A stretch of 64,000 nt of DNA from Hominisplanchenecus_A murintestinalis (GTDB lineage: Bacteria > Bacillota > Clostridia > Lachnospirales > Lachnospiraceae), in assembly GCF_943193015.1 (NCBI RefSeq), contig NZ_CALPCM010000012.1, positions 1 to 64,000 of the forward strand, read 5' to 3'. Of this stretch, positions 24,601 to 39,600 are shown piece by piece (within the stretch, counting starts at the first letter, position 1; the number at the start of each line of letters is the position of its first letter). The position numbers were made by a program, and so were the translations under genes. The notes beneath the pieces were generated by a model. The model did no database searches. It saw only the letters and a list, made by a program, of their open reading frames with translations, and was not told where the DNA came from.

Positions 24601-27600
24601 TTAAAATAACCGCGTCATCTTCATTCTCTGCCTTAACCAGATACCATCCCGGGCGTACCCGGAACGCGAACTTCCCGTTCTCCGCACTGGCCAAATCTGA
24701 AACATCTGTAATTTCTGTCAGGATAGATGCCGGCTTTCCGTCAATGTCGTTTGCTTCTTTAAGCTCTTCTGTATCCGGGTCATACTCATACAGCGTCACC
24801 CGTACTTTTCCGAGCTTATCCTCGCTGTCATCCATGAAACCGTCGATATCCGGCGTATCCTCCCCGCTGTCCGGGTCCATGTGCTCATCAAACCATGCCC
24901 AGCCGCCTATCGTATGCGGCCTGCCGATTCCCACATTGTAGGAAGTCATGGCCAGGTCATAACGCTGGTGTGGCGTCAGCCCGTCTGCGCCCACCGTAGT
25001 GTCATCCATATCTGCCGCATTTACCTGGATCACATCCCTTGTCTGCGCCACCAGGCTGGTCACTGCCATCGCATCTCCCGGCGCATCTCCTACGCCTTCA
25101 TTCCCCAGGTCAGGGAGCGTGTCACCCTTACGGTAAATATCAAGCTTTGTCTTTGTGTCACCGATATCCAGCGTCGTTACCGCATAGTTCGCCAGGCTCT
25201 CCGGGAAGGTAAACCGCAGTCTGTATCTGCCGGGCTTCAGGTCTGAAAGCATGTAGTAGCCTTTGTGCCCGAAGTAGTCGCTCTCTGAGATATAAGCCGC
25301 TGCCGGCCCACAGTCCGTGTAACGGTTAATCTGGTTCTCACCAGTTGTCTGTATCTCGCCCGTAGCCTCGTCAATGAGCGCATACTTCACGCCTTCCCCA
25401 TCACGCTTCACTTCTGTAATAGCCTCGCCGTTCCGGTTCACCACATAGCCATTCTCGCTCAGCAGCTCCACTTTCACATGGTTGATTCCCGGGTCATCCG
25501 GTATACCGTCGAAGTCCAGGTCTGTCGTAAGTTTTGATACCTGGAGCCGCCCGTTCGTGCCTTCTTCGTATTCTGCCTCATTCATCAGCGTATCATAGTT
25601 AAAGTCATGCCATATATAGCTTCCGATATACCCCCTGCCTTCCGGCGCATTCAGATATACTCCGGCTTTACTGTTCTCTCCGGTCATGCCTGCGCCCACG
25701 GCATGGTGTACAAAAGTATTCCATCCGCAGTAACCCTTGGAATCAATGAACTGTGTGCTGGCGTCTCCTGAAACATCCCCTACGTATTTCGGCACGTTCA
25801 GCGGTGCGTGCATGGAGTAGCTCATTTCAATACGGTTATAGTCTTTGATATAGTAACTCTTATCTTCCATCTCCATCCAGATGGAACGTATCGCCTTAAT
25901 GGCAGCCTCATACGCGTCCGGATTATTTTTCGTAGCGGCAATCAGGTCTGCCAGCCTCACCATCTTCCGGCTCTTCTTCCTGGCGTCATCCCCGATCAGG
26001 ACGCCGTAGAAGTACATATCCTTGGTTCCGAACTCCATGCCCTGGGACTCATCCGCCTTATATGGCGGCAGCGCAGAGACATCTAATGGCTTATAGGTAT
26101 TTCCTGTCTGTTCAAAGGGGCCTACCCATATATCATAGTCCTTCGGGTGCGCCGCATCCTTCGTCATCTCCAGCAGCTCCCCTTCCGGGAACTCCGTAGA
26201 CTTGTTCGGGTCATATACCCTTACCTCGATCGAATCCGGCAGCAGCCAGCCGTTCCATGAGGAATCCCTTGGGATCTGGTTATTTGCGGTGTCGCCGCTA
26301 TAGGTCTGACTGTCCCCCAGGTGCGGGAGCACATCATACAGGGATACTTCACTGTGCTCTTTCGGGTCCCCGGTAGACTGGTTCATGACAGATACATGGA
26401 ACGTATAGTCCGTCCCTTCCGGCACGCTGGCCGGGCCGCTGTTATAATCGTAGTCGCTGTGGATCTGGCTGTCTACCTTCTTGATCTGCTTGAGGGTCGG
26501 TTCCTCCTTGAAGCTGAGCCCTGAAATCGTACGCCGTAAGGACATTTCCACGGTCATCCCATTGTCGTTCACATCACGGGAGTCTGTTACCAGGCCGCAG
26601 CTTCCGAACCCGTCCTCCGCCGTCGGGATATACGGCGTATAGTTGCCCTTTTTTAACCCATAGCCATAGGACTCCATCAGCTCCTGGGAAACAGCGGCGC
26701 CCCTGTCTGCATTGATTGGCATCATGAATTCTATCATCAGGCGCTGGCCGGGCCACAGCCTGCCTTTAAACTTGAACAGCGCTATCCGCCGCTGGCGCCC
26801 GGTCGCCAGGTTAACCACCTTATCCACAAAGTATGGGTCTTCTGACAATTCTACTTCTATATCATCGCTGTCTACCAGCTCTGGTATCGGCTGCCCTTCC
26901 TCGTCCAGAATCAATTCACCTGTATCAGGGTCTATCTTATCCTGCACCAGGGTCCAAGTCCAGTGGGGAACTGCATCGTCCAGATTTTTCAGCGGATTCT
27001 GCGGGCTTCCCCCCGTTTTTGAGTAACTGTCGCTCAAATAATCCGGGTCGTCCCCCAGCAGGCTGGAGTATGGGACATACGTCAGGTCTTTCAGGTTCTG
27101 GATATACGGGACCACTACGGAAATGTTCGGGTCTGTCAGCGTATCCTCTTCCTTTATTTCCTTTTGCACGATATTCCCTTCGCTGTCTGTCTCTGTCCGC
27201 ACCGGCCAGGTATACTTTTTCTGGTCGAGCTGCTCAACACTGTAATTTACCGCAGTCACACGGTACTTCATCATCTTGCTCGTGCTTGGGTCTATGATCA
27301 GGCCGCCTTCATTCTTCCTCCAGTGGTAGCTTGTAATACCAGAACCGCCGAAATAACTCATTTCCATCCGGAATCCGAAATACGGAAGCTCAGGGTCTAC
27401 ATAAATTCCGGCACGCGCCCGTTTTCCCATCTCCAGGTATTTCAAATCATCATACCGTGTCAGACACTGTACAAAGTAGTTCGAATGGATAACTACCGTT
27501 GGATCACCGGAAGATGTTGCCGCCTGTACATAGGCACAGTTCCTTTTGACATCCTCTGCTACCTCTTCTACATTCAGGCGCATCGGGTCCACATCATCCA

Positions 27601-30600
27601 TCTCCTGGGAGCCGTCTGTATCCGGGTCGGCATCTACTGCCAGACGGAACCCTGACGGCACCGGATGGTAGACGGGCGCCACATTGTCTGCATAATTAAG
27701 CCCTGCTTTTACCACAAAGCGTACCTGGCGTATATTCGCAGGGATGCCGTCCCTCGAATCCCGGATTGTCCCGTTCTCCGTAAGGCTGTATCCCTCCTGC
27801 TTGCCAAGCTGTATCCAGGAACCGTCATCATAGGCTGCCCTGTCCTCCTGGGAATCAGGGTACAGGTAGCCGTCCTCTGCGTGGGGATCCGGGCTGGTAC
27901 GGGCAAACACATAAACTTTGAGCTGCTGCTCCAGAACCTCTTTCTCTTCTTCCGCCAGGGTATCCGGCACTTCCCACACACCGGTGCGGATCTCACGTAT
28001 CCTTGGCGTAACCTCTGAGCCTGTGACCGGCGCGATTTCCCCCGTAGGCTCATTTGTCGCATGAAACGGCAGTGCAAAGTCAACAATAAACCGGTTCACT
28101 GCGCCGCCTTTGTTCTGCGCCTGGTCGATCAGGTACTGGATCTGGGTCGCCCCTTTTGTATGGATGTCTGTCGCCGTGACCACCTGCTCATCCTCATCCA
28201 GGATGGAAGTCCTCTTGATGCCTGTATCCACACGGGCGACGCCGTCCGGTTTCCGGAGCTTGAACGCTGCCGTCCTCGCCGCGGTATACACATCCGCATA
28301 ATCCCCGTCCCTGTCATGATCTACAGCGTCTTTTGAGTCTTCTGCGCCTTCTCCAGGCTCAGCCTCCGCATCCTTCGCCTGTGACATCCAGAGTATCAGA
28401 TCCTGGGGCTGATCCTGCAGCTGATCCGAATCTTCATTAAAATGTCCGTCCATTTCATGTACGGTCACATAGGTCTGGCAGTCCTCGGCAGACCAGAGGT
28501 CAGGCTCCGTATAGACACTGGATTCTTCGCCCAGGTTATCTACCCTCGTCTTTATCCTCACGCGCACCCAGCTTCCTGTACTCAGATGGCCTCCGGGCAT
28601 CGCTCCGTCATACATGGAGTCATAACCATGATAATTCTCATCGGCCGGCGTGTTAAGCTCTACCACCACGCTCTCCGCTTCATGATGCTTCTCTTTATCC
28701 GTATTCATATACTCCGGAAGTCCTGACGGGTTATCCAGCTCGTGATAATCTGTTTTATGCCTGATATCCAGGTTCCAGCCGGATTCCTCCGCCAAAAGCT
28801 CCTCCATGGATACCGTAACCGGATCCCCGCCTTTGCGCGCATCGTAATATTCTACAATAATGTCATCTTTATCATAGGTGTCATCCTCATCCCAGAACGT
28901 AACCTCCCGGGGCAGGTCGAATACAAACGTCAGCTTGGAATGGTGCAGCGCGCCTCCATAGCGGTAATCCGAAGCGGATGCCGGATGGTTCCATATCCTG
29001 GATGTGTACCAGAGTACATCGCCATATTCCAGGGGCGTATTTGCATCCGGATACGTATTTGGCAGTTTCGTGCTGCTGTTTATGCTGTATCCCATGCCGG
29101 CTTCATTTTTCGTAAACCCTACCGTGCTGTCCGAAGTCACGCGCGGCATCTTTGTATACAGCCGGGTCCTGTTGTACAGGCCTTTATCCGAAACCTGCAG
29201 CGTCTTATCCCCTGTATCCGGGTGCGTATTCGCGCCGCTGGCATTAAAGTCTTTCTGCTCCTCTGTCAGTATCAGGGGGTTTCTGATATTCGCCGCGTAA
29301 TGCTCCACGTTAAACTCAGAAGTTTCCTCGTACGCCCAGCCGCTGTCAAAGAAAGCCCGCCTTCCATATGTCGGATCCGCATTCAGGTCTCCTTCCAGAT
29401 AATTCGCTACCCGGTCCAGACGCAGTACATCATTCATCTGATAGTTTGAAGAACCTGAAAGCTCCAGATAAGTCCCTACCCTGTAACGTCCGCCATTGTC
29501 CCACAAATAACTGAACCCATCCATCTTACTGCCCAGGTAGGTCCGGATATCTTCATATTGCCTATATTTCGTAGTATCCCGTTTCGTCTGTCCATCCGTA
29601 CCCTTCACAGACAGGTTCGGAAGCTCCTCTGCAAATACTTTGAAGGAGAAAATCCTCAAATCCCCTGACAGGATCCTGGCCTCTAAATTCTTCTGCGCCA
29701 AATCGCCGTGGGAATTCAGGTTTGCCTCAATCCTCACCAGGTAGCGTCCTTCCGTCTTCCCCGTAGCCTCCCCGTCTTCATATTCCGGTATCTCCACATA
29801 CTGCACTGCTGCGTCGTAGAGCTGCTTCTCTGCCTCGTCCGCCGGGGAAATCGTGTTTACCTGGGGATTTGCCCTCTTGTTCAGCTCCCATGCAATCGGG
29901 CGCACGGCATTCGATGCATTATCCTCCGTATAGGCCTTGCCGTCCGCAGCCATCGGAACGATGCCCGCCGGAAGCAGCACGCTTATTACCGGATGGTACA
30001 AGGTGCCCATAGAACCGCCATTTATGGAATAGCTGTTGCTGTGCAGGGATGAACTCAGCCCATAGTAGCCGCCGTCACTGTATTCATGTATCCAGTAGCG
30101 GTTTTCTACATTCACATTGATCCGTGCGGTATCGCCTTCGGTATCCACATAGTAACCGGCCCTTGACCTGCCGGTCATGTCTGTATCTGCCGTGTCACTG
30201 ACGGTAGACCACAGGCGCATCACAGGCTTCCTCATCTCTGCCCGGGTTCCCGTTACAGCACACAGATCTGCTTTCGCCCCCGTCCGGTACGCCCCGTAAG
30301 TTTTATTGGTGTTCACTCCGTCGGAACCGTCCGCCGTCTCCTGTGCCTCGCTGCACTGGACGTTATATCCGTCCACACTCGGCGTATTCGGAGACCCTGT
30401 CGGGTTCACGTAATTATAATAGCCGCTGCTTGACCAGGAGGACATGTAGTCCATTCCGTGGATCTGGTAATGGGCGTCTTTATAACGGTTCGCGCCGCAC
30501 CATTGAGAAATATCATAGATCTGGTAATAATAGTAGTTCTCACCTGTAATGGCCGGTTTCACCCGGAGCCTGTCGTACCACCTGCCATTTGTACTTGTGC

Positions 30601-33600
30601 TCTGCACATGGCACTTGATATCCAGCCTCATCTGATACCCCGAACCACTGCCTCTTCCGAACCAGCGTTTCAGCGGATGGCTTACGGCAATCTTCACCAC
30701 ATAAGGTACTGTATCTTCCCCCTGGTAATAACTTGTATCCATCGTGCCGTTCCACTGCGGGTCCTGCACCTGGTTTGGCGCCCGGTACCCCTTGTCATTT
30801 TCCGGCGTCTGGACCAGTTCTGCATGGATAGCGTCAGCCGGGATGTCCGCGCCCCAGGTATTTGGCGCCGTCAGGTATTTCCCGGCTATCTGGAGGTTCC
30901 CGTCCGCATCCCTCAGCGGCTCTGTCCCCAAGGGGAACGTATAGGTAAATTCTACCCCGTCCAGGCCCCAGTCGCCATAATTGCTTGCGGTGAGCCGCGC
31001 CGTATACGTCTGCTGGTACTCCATCATCGTAATGTAGCGGTTGAACAGGTAATCATTCGCGGAGCGGATATAGGACTCCCAGCTTCCAGAACGCGGCCAG
31101 TCATTCGGATAATGCTTCCCTGCCAGATAACGCTTCGCTGCGTCGTGGACATTGAACTGGGAATATCCGTTCTCATTTGCCAGGTCAGGAATCATCTGGC
31201 TCGCCGCGTTCAGCCATGCTTTCTGCAGATGCGTCCGCACCTCGCTCCATACAATCGGCGTGCGCTCCTCACCCTCGCCGGCCTGCTCCCAGTTCTGGCT
31301 GGATGCTGTCCTCGGGCCTGTCACATACGCATAGTAATCGCGGTTTGCATTATCTGCCCCCCTATACTGTATCTGGACAGGAAGCCCGTCTATGTTCCCT
31401 GAGCCAAGTATCGGCGTATAGACTGCCCTCTGGACATACGATCCTGTCGCTATATCATAGTCCATAAACCGGCCGTCATTGCCCCAGGCGCTTCCATTAT
31501 TCGCCGTTCCGGGGATGTACAGCTTACTCCTGCCGAACATCTCATACCTGTCAATCTGATCGTTTTTGTCACCCGAAAATCCTACGTCATGGATCAGGTG
31601 ATCCATATCCATCAGTTTATCCGCCGTCTCCAGCTGGCGGTTTATCATCCCTCCGCTGTTATTCCCTGTCGCAAGGGGCCAGGCCTGCCCCGTATACCCC
31701 TGGGACCAGTATTCGCCTACCCTTGGGAAATACGAAGGGGACTGATCCGCCGCTGTGCCCAGGTTCCTGTCCTGGTCAGTCATAACCATAGGCAGTCCGT
31801 CCTGATGTGCTGTTGCCGAATAGTAGAAAGATATCTGATCTCCCACTTCCATGCGCAGCTTCCCGTCTGCCCCGCTTACAGGACAAATCCTGTATACGGT
31901 ATACTCTGCTTCTTTGGACACTCCGGCAGCCCTCGGATCCAAATCCCTGTACTCTTTCCCGCCATAGCCTGAGCCGCCGTAGCCTGTCGACGCATGGTCC
32001 ATATAGACCATCGCGCCGCCATAGTCTGGTGCAGTCACCGTACCCAAGTTCGTTACTTCCCAGTCGGCATCTGCATTTTTTACCTGCCCGTTTGCATCCG
32101 TCCAGACAATGTGCAGCCCGCTCATATCCCCGCCTGCGGCGGCTTCCAAAGCTGTCTGGTCCGCATACTGGGATGGGAATTTATCATAAAATACCGGGTT
32201 CAGGAGCGCGCCCTGAACCGCCTCGCCGCTCGCTGCCGTACTTAAGTTTATCAAGGTGCTCTTATACCAGAACGTTTCATTCGGGCGGTATCCTGTCTTC
32301 TGCGCCTTTGACGGATTGTATTCACCAGATGCCTCTTCCTCTGTCCCAAACACCTGCGTCTGGAACTGTACGACCGGAATCTCCCTCCGTATAGACGGGG
32401 CCGTCTGTACGGCATGGTTCATCACCGTCTTTTTCACTTCTCCCAGATGTTCTTCTTCAGTATGCACATGGGTGTACACTTCATCCATCGTCAGAAGCGA
32501 CGTAAAGGTATCTGCCGCTGCAGTGTTTTTATTGCCCAGACGCTCATCCTGATAGCGTCCCACACCGTTAAAGACAACCTTATCCATCGCCTGCCCCGCC
32601 GGGACGTCATAGTACGTCCAGCGTACCCGGATAACCCTGGAAAGCATTGCCTCCAACTCTTCCGGATTGTCCTTATAGTCTGCGGCGTTTACCCACTGTC
32701 CGTTATTGATATCTTCCTCCGTCCGGCTCATATTGTTATACGCGTTGGGATCATAGCCGTCCGGCTTTGCTGTACTGCTTTCATTCAGTACATAATACTC
32801 TATCTTGACCGGGGGCCTGGGGCTGATGGCGTTCTCCGCCAGTCCCGCCGGGTAATCTATGCTGCACAGCTCTGTAAGCTCGAAGCCCTGCAGATAACGG
32901 TCTCCCACCTTTTTCAAAAAGCTGGCCGTCTCCTGTATCTCCTGCGTGTGCTGCGTATAATTCTTTATGCCCTGGACGGTCACTTTGCCAGGCTGGCCGT
33001 CATAAACGCCCTGTGCTTCCGGTGCAAACGCAAAACTTATCGCCAGATCAGACCGAAGCCTTGTAAACAGCGCTCCTGCGTCTATTCGGGATGCATACTG
33101 GCTGCGCCCGTCCAGCACCACGTTGCTTACCGTATTCCGCCAGTAGCTGACATCCGTATTGCTGTTTCCGCTTGTCGTCCCATTATCCGACTCGTTCCGG
33201 TAATAGTTTACGGTCCCTCTTCCGGCGCCGGATATATTCTCCCGGCCATAGTTAATCCGGTACTGGGTATATCCATGTTTAATCCGGCTGGTCGTATACA
33301 GCCAGCTGGTCATAAGCTGCCCCTGGAAATTCTTGCCGAACTCATCCGTCAGCTGGGTGACAATGCGCAGCGTCACCGCCTTGCCCTGTTTAATCTGTGC
33401 CGCATCGCCTTCCGTCCCCAGGTGGAATACCACCTGCTTAATATCTGTCAGCGCAGCGTCATCCGCCGCAGCTTCATCCCTGGAATAATCTGTCCCTTTT
33501 GTCAGCTCCGCTCCTCCCGTCCCCGGAAGATTTGCGGTAATCTGATCCGCAGGAATATCCGTGGTATTGCTGATAACCTCCCACTTCACAATCCGTTGTC

Positions 33601-36600
33601 CTGTGGCCGTGTCAAACCGCAGGTCTGTTTTTTCCTGGGGAATCGGCGCGCTGGCGTCCGACTGTACCGTGACTTTATATTCCACATAATCCCACGGCAT
33701 CAGATGATCCTTGTCGATTTCTGTACGCGGCGCTGCTGCCGAACAGTCGTCTAAATCATAAGCAAACTTATTCGTATCACTGTTCCTGGTCACACTTACC
33801 AGGAGGTTCCCTACCAGGTTTGACAAATAACTGTCGGCTTTCTTCACCGTGCCGCTCAGTTCGCTGAATGTCCCGTGGTTCGGGTCAATCGTGGTAAATG
33901 TTGTCGCCAGGTTATTTGTTATAAGCACGTCAACCCCATAGCCGTTCGGACTTTTTCCAAAGGTCGGTGTTGAGTCCTCATCCCAATCCCTGTAATTTTC
34001 CCCTTCAAAGACTTCTTTTGTCCGGTCCACAAACACACCGTCATAGCGGAATGCATAGTCCGAAGCCGTTTTGCTCGCCGACAGGTATTCCCCTGCCTGA
34101 AGCACCGTCTCCGGCTTCTCGCGGTTCCCTGCGACAGCCTTGAATTCCAGGCGGAAGGAATTAATGTGCGCCCTAAGATAAGGACGTGCCGTCCCCTCCG
34201 GCAGCGTAATGCTGTACCCAGTCGTCATGCCCGGGTTATCATGGATGTACTTTTCGACATCCAGCACATAATCTTTGCCGTTTGCATCCGGTTCCAAAAG
34301 GGCCTTCAGCTCATCGAGCGTAAAGGACGCCTGCTGGTTGCTGGCCCCGGTAAGCAGCAGACGGCTCACCCGGAACCATCCCCCGTCAATAAATTCTTTC
34401 GGGATATACAGCTTCTGCATATTGAAGCTGGCATTCATCGTATTCGTTGTATAGGCCCCGTCCAGGCGGGAAGAGGCGTCTCTCTCCGTGCTCCCGTCCC
34501 TGCGGTTCCAGATTTTTACCGTGTACTCCTGCACATTCGGCGTAAGGTTATCCGCCTGGTAATCATTTAATTTGGAGGTACGGGGCGTTACTGCATACCC
34601 CGCCTGGTATGGTATGAGATACCCCCTCATATGGGCTGTCTCAAAAGTATCGCTCCAGCCATGATTCGGCGCGGAGCTGTCGCTCACATAATATCTCTCT
34701 GTATTGTGCTGCGGGCTGGTGTGTGCCGTGTTCGGATCATACACAAAATAATCCGTCGGTGTAATCCTGTTCTGGGCATGCCTGATACTGTCGCCCAGAC
34801 CTGTTGCCGGCTGGTTCACGTATACATACGGCTTACCCTTTACAACGACGTCGATATCCTTTACGCCGCCTCCTGTTTCCGGGCTGCGTGTCCGCCCGGT
34901 CTCCTTCGTATAGTCCGCATTTCCGCCCCAGTCCTTGGTATCAATAGCAATGCTGTTCACAAACTGCCACTTCTCCAGCCAAATCTGGTTGACCGCTGCT
35001 GCTTCGTCCTCCGTCTGCTCCTCAGATTCATATAAGAAAGAAAGCTCATTCAGCGTCCCCAGCTCCTCCTTCGTAAGCGTGATGCTCTTTGTCTTGGATG
35101 CGTCTGCCTGATATCCCGTCACATTTCCTTCCGCATCTGTAATCTCCCGGTAGCCGCCCAGGTTCAGGGTAATGGACGTCATATGGGCAAACACTTCATT
35201 CTGTATTACCAGCCCGGTAGTCAGGAAACCATAATATTTAAACTCACTGTTCGGCTCAATAACCGGAAGGGTATCCGTGAGCAGGATCCTGTCGGAAAAT
35301 CCGATGCGTCCTCCCCAGTTATATCCATCCTGATAACACCAGCCGCCCCAGTTTCCGGTCTGGGAATAATCATGGTTCAGCCCTGTCGTGAGGTTCCCTG
35401 TATAGCGCGGTCCCCGCCGAAAACTGATGACAAACTGGTCTGCGTCCGCAAACTTCACGTTTGAATCATCATATTCCGTTTCCGTAGCGCTGTGTACGCC
35501 TTTCCTCACCCATACATCATCGCGGATTACACTCATGACCGCCGTAGATTTCATATCCCGTGCAGTGGACTCATAGTCTCCCGCATGGTATCCATTCCAG
35601 CTATAGCTTCTGTAATTATTCCAGTAAGACCAGGAGGACTGCACCCTGCGGCCATTTTCCTGCCCGGAATCTGTACGTTCTTTTACCCGGCCGCTCTTTC
35701 CAATCGTCAGCGTAGTATTTGCCGTAAGCTCTGCCTTCCCTGTCTTGTAGAGGCGCCCGGTCACCTCGAACGCGGAACGAGTATTGGCGTCATTCTCCCT
35801 GTACCATGTTCCATAGTCCGGGACGCCCGCCGCTGTCTTGCTGGCATCGGTAAAGCCATCCTGGTTCACATCCATGTTAATTACAATTTTCGTAATCGGG
35901 TTCTCCGGCCCATCCAAATCATACGCATAAGCGTCTGTCCAGAATTCCTCTTTATCGGCGCCATAGTCCGGCGCCTGGCCTTTCGCCAGGTTAATGCGGA
36001 AATACTTGTTTCCGGCCGCCCCCGTCTCAACCGCATTCCCCACCCAGTCATCCGGCAGGACCTGATATTTCGTCCCATCCTTCCTGGTAACTTCTATCCA
36101 GTTAAGATAACTGCGTGTATTCGGATTTATTTTCAGGTAATACGTATCAAAAATGTGCGAAGGAACGTTAATGCTCATATTTACCGTAGCAGCAGTATTC
36201 AGGGACTGCAGGCGCACCCATCCTGCATCATAGTGCTCCTGCCGGTAATAATTCCCGTGGTCCGGCGCCGGTACCGGCAGGTTCGTCCCTACGTTCAGGT
36301 ACTGCCGGAAATCTATGCCAAAGGATCCCAGAGCTTTATAGCCAAGCTCCAGCTCGGAGTTATCATTCCAGTACGAACCGCCGCCTGCATAATTGACCCT
36401 GATGTGTTCCAGTGCGTCGGCTTCTGCCGTAAACTTGCCGGCGTCCCCATCATTGTAAAACGCAGATACCACCGTATCGAAATACATCTTGCTCATATAG
36501 ATGGCAGTATTGTCATTTGCGCTGACACGGTAAGCGTCCTCCCGCAGCCCGTCCAGATAGTTTTCACTATGGACATTCATCGTATCTGTCGTGCCTATCG

Positions 36601-39600
36601 CTGAATCTTCATAACCATAGAACTCAACGCGCAGCGCCGCCCTGTCCGCATTGCCCGTCACTTTCATATCACGGCCGCCCAAAACCTGCAGACGGGCGAG
36701 GTACTGTATTCCCAGTCCTTCAAGCTGGCTCTCTTCCAGTACAAGCCCTTCATCCGTCACATTGAAATGTGTCCCGTCCGCCGCATCAAATCCTGTAATC
36801 TTTCCGCCCGCTCCCGTCACCGGGGTCAGCACTGCCGGGCTGTCCGGGCTGTCCACGTCAGCAAGCTGTATGCTTCCGATCGTGCGGTACTGGTCCAGCA
36901 GTTCCCTGCGTACGACCGTCTTTGTCGTGTGGAAGCCTGTATGCGCCTCCGCTGCCCCTGCGCCTGACTTGTCGGTAAAACGCACGCCTGCACTGTCCCT
37001 GATCGGCAGGTCAACCGTCAGGTCCACATCGTCCAGCACTGAGAAAACGCTGTAGCCGGAAGCCGCAGGCGATGAACCATTCTCCATCTGCACCCACAGT
37101 TTAAAATCCCTGTCATACGGCACTCCAAGCAGGGTCTGGTTTCCATCCGTCGTTCCGGCGCCCCGGGAGCTCTCCGTTACATCTACATACTGGATATGCG
37201 AATGGAGCGCCAAATAGGGCCTCTGGATATTGAACCTTGCCGTGTCGGACGCGCTCTTATTCGCCGTATAATCCGGGACATCCTGCACAAGTTTTCCAAC
37301 GGCATCCAGGTTGTCAAACCAATCGGTATTTCCATACAGGTCGAGCTGCAGGCTGCTCCCTGCCGCATCTCTGCTCCCGTAAAAATCCGTAAAATGTATC
37401 CGTATATACCGGAGGTATGAAATCTCCGCTATGTCTTCCATTGGAATATGGATACTTCCATCCGCCTGTTTATAGCCTTCAAGCTCTTTTGCAGTAAATA
37501 CCCTGGAAGGCGTGCCCGGGTTCGCCCCATTCATGTCCGCATAGTCATAAAGCTCCAGATCCTTTATCTCACACGCCTGGGCAGTCTGTGCAGAGATAAC
37601 AATTTCTTCACTCTTAAAACCATGAACAGCCGTCCCCGCCGAACTCCGGTTGACTGCGCTGGATATATTAATATCCGCATAGCTTGGGCCGGACGGGCTG
37701 ATGGAGTTATTTGCCATCCGGAATCCATACCACACATTCTGATTGTTTGCCACCGTCAGCGTATGCGGCGAACTGGAGCCGCCGTTCTGCTGCTGGCCGT
37801 CCTTTATAAAATGAGTCGAGGCCGTCACTACAGGCGCGAACTCCGCCACTGCAAACCTTGCCCAATCCGACGCGCTCTTATTGTCCGTGTAGTCCTCGTC
37901 ATCCTGCACCAGGTTTGCGCTTGCATCCAGGTTGCCAAACCAGTCTGTGTCTCCATACAGGTCAAGCTGCAGACTGCTGCCCGCCGCTTTCCCGCTTCCA
38001 TAGAAATCTTCATAATGTATCCGTATATAGCGGAGATAAGCAATCCCGGGGAAATCCGCCAGCGGGATCCGGATGCTGCCGTCTGCCTGCTGATACCCTT
38101 TCAGCACGCTGGCCGTAACCACTTCGGAAGGCGTGCCCAGAACTGTCCCGTTCATATCCGCATAATCATACAGCTCCAAATCCTCAATCTTACATGCCTG
38201 CACAGCCTGCGCGGAAATCACAATTTCCTTACTTTTAAAACCGTGGACAGACGTCCCTGTGCTGCTCCGGTTAACCACGCTGGACAGATTAATATCCGAA
38301 TATGCCGGGCCGGACGGGCTGATGGAGCTGTTTGCCATCCGGAACCCATACCAGACTTCACGGTTATTTTCAGAAGCCAGTGTATGCGGCGTATCCGAAC
38401 CGCCGTTCTGCTGTACTCCGTTCCTGATTAAATGGGTAGAGGCTGTCACCTTTGGCGCAAATTCCGCCACATTCATATTTACGTTTTGTGTCTTCCCAAA
38501 GTCTGAATACAGATAATTCTGCGGAAGTAAAGCGCCCGTTGCCTGCAGCGTCTTATGCCAGTCAGGGGTCCCGTGCAGCTCCACCCGGAGCGCATTATCC
38601 TGTGCCGGGTCTTCCGGGTTCTGCCCTTTCGCATACACATCCGCAAAAAGATGGGTACATACAAGACGCACCTGCTTCAATTCCGTAAGTTCCGGAAAAT
38701 CTGACAGCGGAATCTTTACCCTTCCGTCTGCATCCATATACCTGGCCTCTACGTCCTCCCATTTCAGGGAAACTTTCGGCGCCCCTGTACCGTGAGGATC
38801 CTGGTCCCAGTCATAGAGCCAGACCACCATAGGCGTGACCACCTGGTCCCAGCCTTTCTCAATCACGATTTCTTTTGTCTTAAATCCCCTGATACCCGTT
38901 GTCTTTTGGGAAAGGCTGTTGATGCTGAATTCCAGGTTCGTATCCTCTGCCGCCGAAGGGCTGCGGTTTTCCACTGTGAAACTGTACCACGCGTCTTCTG
39001 CCCGGTATGGGACATTTCCTGTCTTTGCAGTCCCGTCTTCTGCCTTATAATATGTAGTCCCGCTGATCTGGGGGTTGATTGCCTTTACGGTAAGCGTCGC
39101 GCTGTCCCTCCCCTGGCGGTTTGAGACGCCCAGTTCCGGGTCGTAATCGGTCCTCCACACGCCTGCGACGGTACGCTGCTCTGCCATATTCGGGCTTCCC
39201 TTAATCTCAATCCGGCAGTCCTCCGCTGCAGTCACATCAGATTCAAATCCGTCAAACAAAACCTGGATTTTCTGCAGATCGGGCGTGTGGTTTTTCCACA
39301 CGTCATACCCCAGTACCACGTCTCCATCCTGTATATAGCCATTCAGGCTGCCCCCCGGAATACTCCATGTGCCTCCTGATGCATCTGTAAAAACTATGGA
39401 TGCAATCTTTGACTGCTGCAAAAGCCCTGCGCTCAGGCGCACCTCCCTCGCCCGGAAGCCTCCCCACTGGTTGTGGGAATCGCGCCCTAAGAAATTACCG
39501 TCTGTGTAGAAGATCGCCGGGCTCATCTTTGACGGGCTGTTGTTTGTGAGCAGGTAACGGTACGCGCCCTTCTCCTCATTCATCGGGACCTGGACCGTCT

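Noticed and set aside
32414..33754. 446-residue plus-strand frame, and dozens of others across 18629-50050
   Set aside because: These are shadows of the giant minus-strand genes caused by codon bias. Composition is unlike real proteins and no starts are supported.
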